Of a stretch of 59,747 bases of DNA, positions 9,652 through 17,275 are shown one piece after another. The DNA comes from Phormidium sp. FACHB-1136 (GTDB lineage Bacteria; Cyanobacteriota; Cyanobacteriia; Phormidesmidales; Phormidesmidaceae). Location: positions 1 through 59,747 of the forward strand of contig NZ_JACJRS010000027.1 of assembly GCF_014697375.1 (NCBI RefSeq), in the 5' to 3' direction. Made by a program: the position numbers and the translations under genes. A model generated the notes under the pieces. That model was not told the DNA's origin and ran no database searches. It saw only the letters and a list, made by a program, of their open reading frames with translations. The first letter of the stretch is position 1. Each line of letters opens with the position of its first letter.

Positions 9652-11271
9652 CTAAAACCGGAGATCGAGATCTTCGGGGGCGCGGTTGCGTAGATCGTCC
9701 GGCAGCATCGGGGACTGGGACTGGTCAGGGGATGAGGGCAGGCTAACATTGGGGCGATTGGGCGGTATCTCCGCTGGGGGGCGGGCGGCAGGGGGGGCGG
9801 TTTGACGCTGAGAACTGGGGGGCGCAGTTTGGCCCTGGGAGGTGGTGCTGGTGGCTGGGTTGGGGCGGCTGGTGCGTTGGCCTTCGGGGGTGATGACAAT
9901 GGGCGGGTTGGGGTTGGGGTTAAAGGTTTCAAAGGTGACGGCCCGCAGGATGGGGGGATTTTGGCCGTCGCTCACCCGCAGAGTGATAGTGGTGGTGCCG
10001 GAGGGGGGCAGGGGTAGACGCAAACTCCCTGCTTTGCCGACACTGCCGGGGGAAGGTAATAGTTCAACCTGGGTGGTGGCCCCGCCCTCTACCTGCCAGT
10101 CCAACTGAAAGCCGGGGATGGGCTGACCGGGCTCTACGGGCACCAAATATTTGGGCTGTGCCTCCCGACCATTGATCCGAAAGGCCGTAATGCCAACGGG
10201 GCGGGGCTGGATTTCCACCACTTCGCTGACCTTCGTTGCGGGTTCTTCGGTGTCCTCTAGTCCGATAGGGATGGGGGTGAGTTCAAACTGGTACTGGCCC
10301 ACCTGGGTCATACCCGTGGGCACCCCTTGGCAAACCAGGTGTTGGCCGATCTGGCAGAAGGGTTTCAGTTCTTCGGGCAGGGTAATTTGGGTGGGATTTT
10401 CTGGGTCTCGCAGGGAAAACCGCCGTCCGCCCAGGGTGGTGCCTCCGGGCTGGCGCACCACGAGCAGAAGGTCTTGCAGCACCGCTGGATGGGTGACAAT
10501 CCAACTCAATTCCACGCCTCTACCCGTCACCGGGGGGGGCAGGGTGGGGGCATTGGGGCTGGCAGCGGTGCCTGCTTCGGAGTAGATCACCTGTTGTGGG
10601 ACTAATTCTAGGGCGGTGGGCAGGGGCCGCTCGGTGATGCTGACGAGGCTGCTGGTGGCCTGCACGGGGGGCAGATTGAGAACCCCTCTGGGCCGTAGGG
10701 TGATTTCAAAGCGGTATTGTCCGGGCTCGCGCACCTGGGTGGGCACATTTTGGCAGGTAAGTTGGCGATGGGTTTGGCTACAATAGGCCAGCAATTCCAC
10801 AGGCAGAGAAGCCCCGGAGAGGTCGTAAACCAGGGGATCCCCCACCAAAGCCCCTGCCTCGGTGAGGGTACGCACGGTAATGGCTTCTAACTGGTTTGGG
10901 TGGCTAATCTGCCAGTTCAGCAGCGGCGTTTGCTGTTCGGTGACCGCATACTGACTGGCGGTAGTCGAAATATCAAGAACGTAGGGCCGCAGGGGCGGAC
11001 GGATGAGCCAAGCCCACAACCCATAGCCAAGACCACCTAGGACTAAGATTCCTATCCCCTGGCGCAATCGCCGTTGCCACCTCGGTCGGGGAAATTCTGG
11101 CGGGGCGGGCGGGCGGGGCGGAGCCAGGGCTAGGGCAGCGGCGGTGGCCGGATGGTCTACCGTTGAATGGGCACTGAGTGATTCCATCCCATCCGGCGAT
11201 GGGGTCGCTGGGGCCGATCCCTCAGCGCTGTTATCCGATGTTTGCCACGATTCAAAGGGAGACTGGGTCAT
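9652..11271 (-). CDS. Membrane-anchored protein with Ig-like repeats and proline-rich tail
   Basis: A 539-residue protein with one membrane segment near residues 72-90 (GIGILVLGGLGYGLWAWLI) after a Pro/Arg-rich cytoplasmic N-terminus, so most of it should be outside the membrane. At least two ~95-residue repeats follow, each starting like LNWQISHP or LSWIVTHP, carrying a Cys pair, and ending in GQYRFEIT or GQYQFELT. A third, more distant unit follows (LDWQVEGG). These read as beta-sandwich domains, each perhaps with an internal disulfide. The last ~80 residues are Pro/Ser/Thr-rich and disordered. Function unknown; a cell-envelope role is likely. Confidence 0.75.
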   Translation of the reverse strand: MTQSPFESWQTSDNSAEGSAPATPSPDGMESLSAHSTVDHPATAAALALAPPRPPAPPEFPRPRWQRRLRQGIGILVLGGLGYGLWAWLIRPPLRPYVLDISTTASQYAVTEQQTPLLNWQISHPNQLEAITVRTLTEAGALVGDPLVYDLSGASLPVELLAYCSQTHRQLTCQNVPTQVREPGQYRFEITLRPRGVLNLPPVQATSSLVSITERPLPTALELVPQQVIYSEAGTAASPNAPTLPPPVTGRGVELSWIVTHPAVLQDLLLVVRQPGGTTLGGRRFSLRDPENPTQITLPEELKPFCQIGQHLVCQGVPTGMTQVGQYQFELTPIPIGLEDTEEPATKVSEVVEIQPRPVGITAFRINGREAQPKYLVPVEPGQPIPGFQLDWQVEGGATTQVELLPSPGSVGKAGSLRLPLPPSGTTTITLRVSDGQNPPILRAVTFETFNPNPNPPIVITPEGQRTSRPNPATSTTSQGQTAPPSSQRQTAPPAARPPAEIPPNRPNVSLPSSPDQSQSPMLPDDLRNRAPEDLDLRF

Positions 11272-11441
11272 CGTAATCCTGCATCCTCACATTCCGCCAA
11301 CGGTTAGCGGGGGCACCGCCGTCCATGGTCAACGGAACAATCATAAAGGTTGACCTCCCAGGATGACATTTCGCCACACCCAGAATGAGGAATCGCCGAT
11401 TGATGTAGGCGATAATAGAGGATATTGAGAGACTCACGGCC

Positions 11442-11648
11442 ATGACGACTAGCTCAGACCGCCTAGACCGCATTGAAGCCCTGGTAGAACGCAACAGTGA
11501 GGCCATTCAACAACTGACCGAAGAAACCAAGGAACTCAAAATTCGCTTTGCCGCCTATCAACAGGCGTCTCAGTGGGTGGTTAATCTGGCTTTTGGGCTC
11601 TTGGCCACGGCAACCATTACCACTATCGTTACAGCGGTGGTGAAGTAG
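11442..11648 (+). CDS. Small coiled-coil membrane protein (68 aa)
   Basis: A short protein with a charged helix in the first ~40 residues, with heptad-like spacing (RIEALVERNSEAIQQLTEE), then one hydrophobic segment at about residues 46-66 (VVNLAFGLLATATITTIVTA). This plan of an N-terminal coil and a C-terminal anchor is common among small cyanobacterial membrane proteins of unknown role; many sit beside phage- or holin-like genes, but none is seen here. A purine-rich GAGAGACTC lies just before the ATG. The next gene starts 54 bases later on the same strand. Confidence 0.65.
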   Translation: MTTSSDRLDRIEALVERNSEAIQQLTEETKELKIRFAAYQQASQWVVNLAFGLLATATITTIVTAVVK

Positions 11649-11702
11649 TCGGGGGGGCGAACGTCCCTCAGCGTCGCGTTCGTTGGAGCTTAGGCGTCAC
11701 CC

Positions 11703-12503
11703 ATGGCCTACTGGTTCGATGGTCAACCCGTCAAAGGTACGGAGCTGACCCTAGCCGTTCATGAACCCGCCTTGCTCTATGGGGCCACGGTGTTTACCAC
11801 GTTGCGGGTCTACCGCAACAATCTAGACCACCCCCTCACCCGTTGGGAGGATCACCTGCATCGGTTGCGCCACGGTTTGGCGGCGTTCCAATGGCCAGAG
11901 CCAGACTGGGATCGGGTACGCCGGGGGGGCGACTGGCTGCAACAATCCTTCCCCATTGTACGAATTACCTGTCTGCCCGATGGCCGAGAACTGCTGACAG
12001 GTCGCTCCTTACCCTCAGACTTAGCGGTAATGCAGGCCCAAGGCATTACCGCTTGGCTGGCAGCGGGGGATCTCTATCGGCGTGCCCTGCCTGGGTATAA
12101 AACCGGGAACTACCTGGGTGGCTGGCTGGCGCTACAGCAGGCCCAACGCCAAGGGGCACGGGAAGCCATTTTGATTGACTCGGCTGGGCATTGGCTGGAA
12201 ACCAGTACGGGCAACCTCTGGGGCTGGGCCAACGGGCAATGGTGGACGCCGCCCCTAGAGAATGGCCTACTGCCGGGGATGGCACGACTGCACCTGTGTG
12301 AGCACCTACAGAATCAGGGCATCTCTGTGTGTCAAGATCCCTGGGTACCGGAGGTTGTGCAACGGTTTGAGGCTCTGGCCTATTCCAACTCCGCTGTGCA
12401 GGTGGTTCCCATTCACACGGTTCTAGCCAATCACAGTAGACTATTCTTTAACCCTCAAATTGGGAGTCTGCGGGGGTTGCGGGCGGCCTTTGAAGCACCC
12501 TAG
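11703..12503 (+). CDS. Class IV PLP-dependent aminotransferase / aminodeoxychorismate lyase-like
   Basis: A fold-type IV PLP enzyme of 266 residues. Landmarks are the N-terminal W-DG beta strands, LLYGATVFTTLRVY, RWEDHLHRL, the probable PLP lysine in GYKTGNYLG, the downstream EAILIDSAGHWLETSTGNLW (phosphate-binding part) and NGLLPGMARL. The family includes branched-chain and D-amino-acid aminotransferases and PabC, which makes 4-aminobenzoate for folate. The size and single-domain form fit PabC best, but the substrate cannot be fixed by eye. It is upstream of ftsH in the same direction, with 178 bases between. Confidence 0.88.
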   Translation: MAYWFDGQPVKGTELTLAVHEPALLYGATVFTTLRVYRNNLDHPLTRWEDHLHRLRHGLAAFQWPEPDWDRVRRGGDWLQQSFPIVRITCLPDGRELLTGRSLPSDLAVMQAQGITAWLAAGDLYRRALPGYKTGNYLGGWLALQQAQRQGAREAILIDSAGHWLETSTGNLWGWANGQWWTPPLENGLLPGMARLHLCEHLQNQGISVCQDPWVPEVVQRFEALAYSNSAVQVVPIHTVLANHSRLFFNPQIGSLRGLRAAFEAP

Positions 12504-12577
12504 CCCGGAATTTGGGCCGGAAGATGGCCCATTCCGACAGATGACGTTAACATTAGTTAATAATCTTCTAATTAAAC

Positions 12578-12609
12578 GGTTTACTCAAACCCTGGTTTAC
12601 TCAAACCCT
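12578..12609 (+). promoter_or_regulatory. Tandem 16-bp palindromic repeat upstream of ftsH
   Basis: Two exact head-to-tail copies of GGTTTACTCAAACCCT, at 12578-12593 and 12594-12609. Each holds an inverted repeat, GGTTT-ACTC-AAACC. They lie about 75-100 bases before the ftsH start, a position that suits an operator or a duplicated transcription-factor site. Which regulator binds is unknown. Confidence 0.5.
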
Positions 12610-12637
12610 GTTCTGAGATCAAACGGTTCCCAAACAC

Positions 12638-12657
12638 GTTCAACACAGTTCAACACA
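12638..12657 (+). repeat. Tandem 10-bp repeat in the ftsH leader
   Basis: GTTCAACACA occurs twice in direct contact (12638-12647 and 12648-12657), followed by a partial CACAT. It sits just before the ftsH ribosome site at 12665-12671 and may be a second regulatory element or the result of slippage. Confidence 0.45.
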
Positions 12658-12681
12658 CATATTAGTGGAGGCATTACCCCG

Positions 12682-14523
12682 GTGAATAAACGGTGGAGAA
12701 ATGCAGGTCTATACGCACTGCTGGTAATTGTGGTCATTGCCCTGGCCACGGCCATCTTTGACGGCTCTGGCGTCGAAACCCAGACCTGGCGCTACAGCAA
12801 GTTCCTAGACGCTGTACAAGGCAATCAGATCGAGCGCGTCAGCATTAGTTCTGACCGCACCCGTGCCCGGTTTACGGATCCAGCGGGCAACGGCCAAATC
12901 ATTGTGAACCTGCCCAACGATCCCGAACTGATCAGCACCCTGGAAACCAACAACGTGGACATTCTGGTGCTGCCCCAAAGCGACGACAGCGTCTGGGTTC
13001 GCGCCTTTAGTACCCTGTTGATTCCGGTGCTGCTGCTGGTGGTGCTGTTCTTTGTGCTGCGCCGCGCCCAAAATGGCCCCGGTAGCCAAGCCATGAACTT
13101 TGGGAAATCCAAGGCCCGTGTGCAGATGGAGCCCCAAACCCAAGTCACCTTTGGCGATGTGGCCGGGATTGAGCAGGCCAAGCTGGAACTCACCGAAGTG
13201 GTGGACTTCCTCAAGAACGCCGACCGCTTCACCGCCGTGGGGGCCAAAATTCCCAAGGGTGTGCTGCTAGTTGGCCCTCCGGGGACGGGTAAAACCCTGC
13301 TGGCCAAGGCCGTGGCGGGCGAAGCAGGCGTGCCCTTCTTCTCCATCTCCGGTTCCGAGTTTGTGGAGATGTTTGTGGGGGTGGGTGCCTCCCGCGTCCG
13401 CGACCTGTTTGAACAGGCCAAGGCCAACGCCCCCTGTATCGTCTTCATCGACGAGATTGATGCCGTTGGTCGTCAGCGCGGTGCGGGTCTCGGCGGCGGC
13501 AACGACGAGCGGGAACAAACCCTCAACCAACTGCTAACCGAAATGGACGGCTTTGAGGGCAACACGGGGATTATCATCATCGCGGCTACCAACCGCCCCG
13601 ACGTGTTGGATGCCGCCCTGCTGCGCCCCGGTCGTTTTGACCGCCAGGTGGTGGTGGATCGGCCCGACTATGCCGGACGCCTGGAAATCCTCAACGTCCA
13701 CGCCCGTGGCAAGACCTTCTCTAAGGATGTGGATCTGCAGAAGATCGCCCGTCGTACCCCTGGCTTTACCGGGGCCGACCTGTCTAACCTGCTGAACGAA
13801 GCCGCCATCCTCGCCGCCCGTCGCAACCTCACCGAAATCTCCATGGATGAGGTGAACGACGCCATCGACCGGGTGCTGGCTGGCCCCGAGAAGAAAGATC
13901 GCGTCATGAGCGAACGCCGCAAGGAACTGGTGGCCTACCACGAAGCCGGACACGCCCTCGTCGGTGCCCTGATGCCGGACTACGACCCTGTGCAGAAGAT
14001 CAGCATCATTCCCCGTGGTCGGGCGGGTGGTCTCACCTGGTTTACCCCCAGCGAAGATCGGCTGGAGTCGGGTCTCTACTCTCGGTCTTATCTGCAAAAC
14101 CAGATGGCCGTGGCCCTCGGTGGCCGTATTGCCGAGGAGATTATCTTTGGCGAAGAGGAAGTCACCACCGGGGCGTCTAACGACCTGCAACAGGTGGCCC
14201 GCGTGGCTCGCCAAATGGTGACTCGCTTCGGTATGAGCGACAAACTCGGCCCCGTGGCCCTCGGTCGCCAACAGGGCAACATGTTCCTAGGCCGCGACAT
14301 TGCCGCCGAGCGGGATTTCTCTGAGGAAACCGCCGCCACCATCGACTCCGAAGTGCGTTCCCTGGTGGATGAAGCCTACCGTCGCGCCAAAGACGTTCTG
14401 GTCAGCAACCGCCACATCCTCGACCAACTGGCCCGGATGCTGGTGGATAAGGAAACCGTCGATGCCGACGAGCTCCAGCAACTTCTGGCTACCAGCGATG
14501 TGCGCATGGCCTCCATTGCCTAG
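12682..14523 (+). CDS. ftsH: ATP-dependent zinc metalloprotease FtsH (FtsH1 / slr1604 type)
   Basis: A membrane-bound AAA+ protease that degrades damaged and short-lived membrane proteins. I start it at the GTG at 12682: this gives [14 protein letters not shown], the usual start of the Synechocystis slr1604 type, with a GTGGAGG ribosome site at 12665-12671. An upstream open frame to 12460 overlaps the previous gene and looks spurious. The 613 residues hold two N-terminal membrane helices, Walker A GPPGTGKT (198-205), [11 protein letters not shown], the SRH region and the zinc site H420-E-A-G-H424. Intact. The leader repeats hint at specific regulation. Confidence 0.97.
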   Translation: MNKRWRNAGLYALLVIVVIALATAIFDGSGVETQTWRYSKFLDAVQGNQIERVSISSDRTRARFTDPAGNGQIIVNLPNDPELISTLETNNVDILVLPQSDDSVWVRAFSTLLIPVLLLVVLFFVLRRAQNGPGSQAMNFGKSKARVQMEPQTQVTFGDVAGIEQAKLELTEVVDFLKNADRFTAVGAKIPKGVLLVGPPGTGKTLLAKAVAGEAGVPFFSISGSEFVEMFVGVGASRVRDLFEQAKANAPCIVFIDEIDAVGRQRGAGLGGGNDEREQTLNQLLTEMDGFEGNTGIIIIAATNRPDVLDAALLRPGRFDRQVVVDRPDYAGRLEILNVHARGKTFSKDVDLQKIARRTPGFTGADLSNLLNEAAILAARRNLTEISMDEVNDAIDRVLAGPEKKDRVMSERRKELVAYHEAGHALVGALMPDYDPVQKISIIPRGRAGGLTWFTPSEDRLESGLYSRSYLQNQMAVALGGRIAEEIIFGEEEVTTGASNDLQQVARVARQMVTRFGMSDKLGPVALGRQQGNMFLGRDIAAERDFSEETAATIDSEVRSLVDEAYRRAKDVLVSNRHILDQLARMLVDKETVDADELQQLLATSDVRMASIA

Positions 14524-14548
14524 GCCATCCAATCGGGTTAGATAGCTC

Positions 14549-14582
14549 AAATCCCCGGTTTTTAAGAAACCGGGGATTTTTT
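14549..14582 (+). terminator. Rho-independent terminator of ftsH
   Basis: AAATCCCCGGTTT and AAACCGGGGATTT form a long perfect stem around a five-base loop, ending in a run of six T (14577-14582), 26 bases after the ftsH stop. The stem also has an A-run on its other side, so it could end minus-strand transcripts too. Confidence 0.93.
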
Positions 14583-14623
14583 GTAGGTCTTTTTGGCAGA
14601 CCTCTATTCCTATCCGCCGATGC

Positions 14624-15463
14624 CTAGCCGACAGCCGCAACCTTTTCCTCAACCACCTGGGTTAGGCCCACCCAGGAACCCCGTTCGTCGTAGCTACGAA
14701 TCAATCGCTGCCTTAGGGTTGGCGTGATTAACCAACCCAGTTCTAGGAAAAAGGGGTAACCGGGCACGATGGCGGTCGGGAAGGTGACGGAAGCTCCACT
14801 AGGCAGGAGCAGTACCGTCACAGGCTGGCGACCCTGGCTAAATTGAATCATTCCTCCCACCCGTTGACCTTGGCTTTCCAGGGTGGGGCCAGGGGCAAGA
14901 CTGAGGGTTTGTGTGAGGGTGTCAGGAGCGGGGGCCATGAGCACTAGGCGACTCGATACGACCGTTTCTGGCTGGTAATCAGGATAGACCGTGGTCGCCT
15001 GTCCTATCCAGGTGCCCAACAGTTGATCCACCGAGAGCGGGGAACGCAGACTGGGACGTGCATCTTTTAAGTGTTCTCGAATCAGCGTTAACGATCCTAG
15101 GCTGGCCTGTCGAGGAAACACTAGGGCGAGCCGTAGCCGTTCATGCCCGTGGATGAGTCCCAACTCTGCCCCAAACTCACTCACTGGGCTCCACTGGATC
15201 GACCCTTGGGAAAACGCCCCATCCTCGCAGAACAAGACTCCCCGCCCCAGAGACCGATATTCCAATACGGTTTCCTGCGTCGGTTTCCCGGAGGGCCATT
15301 TGCGGATTTCCTGGCGCATGTTGTTACCGCCATCCTGGGCAACTAGGGTCACCTCCGTGGGGGTATCATCTTGGATTTCTCCCGCCGAGGACATCTGGGT
15401 AAACGATCCCACCCATGCCCCTTGGTTTTTCAGTAATCGTTCCCACTGCGAGGCCAATGGCAT
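14624..15463 (-). CDS. DUF3598-family protein
   Basis: A cyanobacterial DUF3598 protein of 279 residues from the ATG at 15463. That start has a good AGGAGT ribosome site 4-5 bases upstream and begins MPLASQWERLLKNQGAWVGSFTQ, typical for the family. The frame stays open a further 32 codons to 15559, but that part is inside an insertion sequence. The fold is probably two lipocalin-like beta barrels, and the family is thought by some to include phycobilin lyase relatives; no function is proved here. The stop faces the ftsH terminator. The native promoter has probably been displaced by the insertion sequence 13 bases before the ATG. Confidence 0.85.
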   Translation of the reverse strand: MPLASQWERLLKNQGAWVGSFTQMSSAGEIQDDTPTEVTLVAQDGGNNMRQEIRKWPSGKPTQETVLEYRSLGRGVLFCEDGAFSQGSIQWSPVSEFGAELGLIHGHERLRLALVFPRQASLGSLTLIREHLKDARPSLRSPLSVDQLLGTWIGQATTVYPDYQPETVVSSRLVLMAPAPDTLTQTLSLAPGPTLESQGQRVGGMIQFSQGRQPVTVLLLPSGASVTFPTAIVPGYPFFLELGWLITPTLRQRLIRSYDERGSWVGLTQVVEEKVAAVG

Positions 15464-15476
15464 GACTCCTAATCTG

Positions 15477-16626
15477 CAATACTCCGGACAGTTTTTGGGA
15501 GAGGTTAGAGGAAATCTACCCACCGTATAGAGTGCAAGGGTACGTAAAACACGGTACACCGATGGATAGCCTCACAAGCATCTTAGCGGGTCTGCTGGCG
15601 ACAGCAGGCCCTTTAGCAAACCCCAGCAACAGTTTCTGATGACGTTGATAACCACGATTTTCGTGGCCTGCAGGAAGGTCAACGACACAAACCTGAGTCA
15701 ATGCAGTGACACCAGTGAGCGTACCCACCGACGGCACTTTGAGGCTGGGCTGGGTCTAGAAGGCATCAATCAAGCCTTGATTGATCAGGTCATCGCCGAC
15801 GACAGCCCCCGGATTGCCGTGGTCGATTGCACCTTTACCGAGAAAAGTGACCGTCACACCTACGGGCTGGACGGATTCTACAACGGCAAAACGCAGCGGG
15901 CCGAACGGGGGTTGGAAGGGTCGATGGTGGCGGTCGTTGATCTGGTGCAGAACACAGGCTATGCCCTCTCGGCGCAGCAAACCGAAGCGGGACTGGCAGC
16001 CTCAGTCCCAGCTACCAAGGAGGAGACACTCCCCCCCAAGAGCCGGGTTGACTTTTATCTGGGGCACTTGGCCTACTGCATCGCCTTCTTTCCCCCTGGG
16101 ATTCGCGATGGGGTCGCCGATGGCTTCTACAGCAAACTCAAATGGGTGAGTGGGATGGTACAACTCGGCTGACCTTCGATTGGGCGCTTGCGCAGCGATG
16201 CTAGTCTCAAGGTTCTCTATGATGGCCCCCAGAAGCAGCGGGGCAACCGTCGTCGCTATGACGGCAAGGTCAATCTGGCCGACCCCAGTCGCTTCACCTT
16301 TGTTGAGACCTTAGCCGATGGTGTGTCTCTCTACGCCGCTGTCGTCTGGTCGGTCAGTCTCAAGCGCTGCATCCGCCTCGCCTATCTGCGGAAAGACGCC
16401 GCCCTACGCTCTACTCACGCTAATCCGGATGCCCCCCTCAAGTTCTCCATAGCCTCGCTCAAACGGCAGGCTCTAAATGAGCATCTTCTCGACTTATTTA
16501 CGGCCACGTTCGACTTGGAGCCAACTTTGACTAAATCCCATCCCAACGACCAGACCCTCTTAAATTACGGGGTTATAGCCACCTAGGCTGGAGCCGTCAG
16601 ACCCCGAAATCTGTTCGGAGTGTTGT
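15477..16626 (+). mobile_element. Insertion sequence, about 1.15 kb, decayed
   Basis: Terminal inverted repeats bound it: CAATACTCCGGACAGTTTTT at 15477 and, read from the right end inward, CAACACTCCGAACAGATTTC ending at 16626. I count 19 of 23 matching positions over a slightly longer stretch. It holds one broken DDE transposase frame. I see no target-site duplication. The right end of a second copy starts at 59641, which confirms the boundary. Confidence 0.88.
15562..16586 (+). pseudogene. Transposase pseudogene (IS4-like DDE type)
   Basis: The remains of a ~340-residue DDE transposase. It begins MDSLTSILAGLLATAG at 15562, then needs a frameshift near 15625-15636 to join the main frame (MTLITTIFVACRKV). 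The main frame carries the first catalytic Asp in IAVVDCTFTEKS and DGFYSKLKW further on. A TGA at 16170-16172 then interrupts it; the same frame resumes with IGRLRSDASLKVLYDG and ends in LLNYGVIAT. Around the TGA a lost C and a gained G four codons on would explain the local change. With these lesions no working transposase is expected. The family (IS4-like) is inferred from general likeness. Confidence 0.85.
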
Positions 16627-16667
16627 TTAGGTTACGCTAAAGGCGTGGTTGGCAAGGTCGCTATCCT

Positions 16668-16916
16668 ATGAGTGTTGTCATCTCAGATGAAATTCTGGAA
16701 ACCTCTCAACTGACCCCAGACGAGTTTTGCCAGGAAATCGCCCTACCTCTGTTTCAAACGGGTCGTTTAACCCTGGGCTATGCCAGCCGTTTGGCAGATA
16801 TGCCACTGAATGCTTTTCGCCAACTCTTAAATCAGCGCAAAATCGCCTTATATTCCTACAATTTTGAAGACTTTGAGCTGGATTTGAAAAACTTCCAGGA
16901 ATTAGGGCGGTTGTGA
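16668..16916 (+). CDS. UPF0175-family antitoxin-like protein
   Basis: An 82-residue protein of the UPF0175 group, recognisable by EFCQEIALPLFQTGRLTLGYASRLADMPL and the QLLNQRKI turn, which form a short helix-turn-helix-like domain. In cyanobacteria these genes usually precede a DUF3368/PIN toxin and act as antitoxin and autorepressor; that is family knowledge. Here the partner that follows, overlapping by four bases (GTGA), is badly truncated, so the antitoxin is probably an orphan. It starts 42 bases after the right end of the insertion sequence, so the neighbourhood has been rearranged. Confidence 0.85.
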   Translation: MSVVISDEILETSQLTPDEFCQEIALPLFQTGRLTLGYASRLADMPLNAFRQLLNQRKIALYSYNFEDFELDLKNFQELGRL

Positions 16917-17119
16917 TTGTCATTAGCGACACATCAGCAATCACAAATTGGGCGACAATCGGCTCTAATCTTGAGAATCACGCCAGTGCAAGAGAAGTCA
17001 TGAGCCATGCTACAGTATTGAATTTCAAAGAATTGGTCGTTGAACAAACTATTTTACTGCGACAGCGATTTAAGATTAAAACCCCTGATGCCATCATCGC
17101 TGCAACAGCGTTGGCTTAG
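16913..17119 (+). pseudogene. Deleted PIN-domain (VapC-like) toxin remnant
   Basis: It begins at a GTG that overlaps the antitoxin stop and reads MIVISDTSAITNW, the usual PIN N-terminus with the first catalytic Asp. After only ~15 residues it jumps to a C-terminal part, LLRQRFKIKTPDAIIAATALA, which carries the late acidic motif, and then stops. An intact PIN toxin has 130-160 residues; here there are 68, and the central acidic motif is missing. The N-terminus looks DUF3368-like and the C-terminus looks VapC-like, so it may be a fusion of two toxin genes. Not expected to be active. Confidence 0.7.
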
Positions 17120-17275
17120 CTATCTAAGATCCTAGGATTCTCTAACTTGCGAACAATTTTTCCTATGGCCCAAAGCAGAACCCTGGAATCTGTGCAGTGG
17201 CCCGAATTGCCAGTGCTACCTTGGAAGTATGTCAGGATAAAGGTTCTGCCCCTGATCTATGCTTTCACCGCACCG

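Noticed and set aside
12594-12657. Possible origin of replication or iteron array before ftsH
   Set aside because: There are only two copies of each word, no DnaA-like boxes, and no replication gene nearby.
12460-12681. N-terminal extension of the ftsH reading frame
   Set aside because: It overlaps the end of the aminotransferase gene, is made partly of leader repeats, and FtsH of this type starts at the VNKRW position, where a GTG with a good ribosome site exists.
13534-14271. A 245-codon antisense frame over ftsH
   Set aside because: It is a mirror of conserved ftsH codons without any support of its own.
15464-15476. Target-site duplication around the first insertion sequence
   Set aside because: The bases just outside the two ends (ATCTG at the left, TTTAG at the right) do not match.
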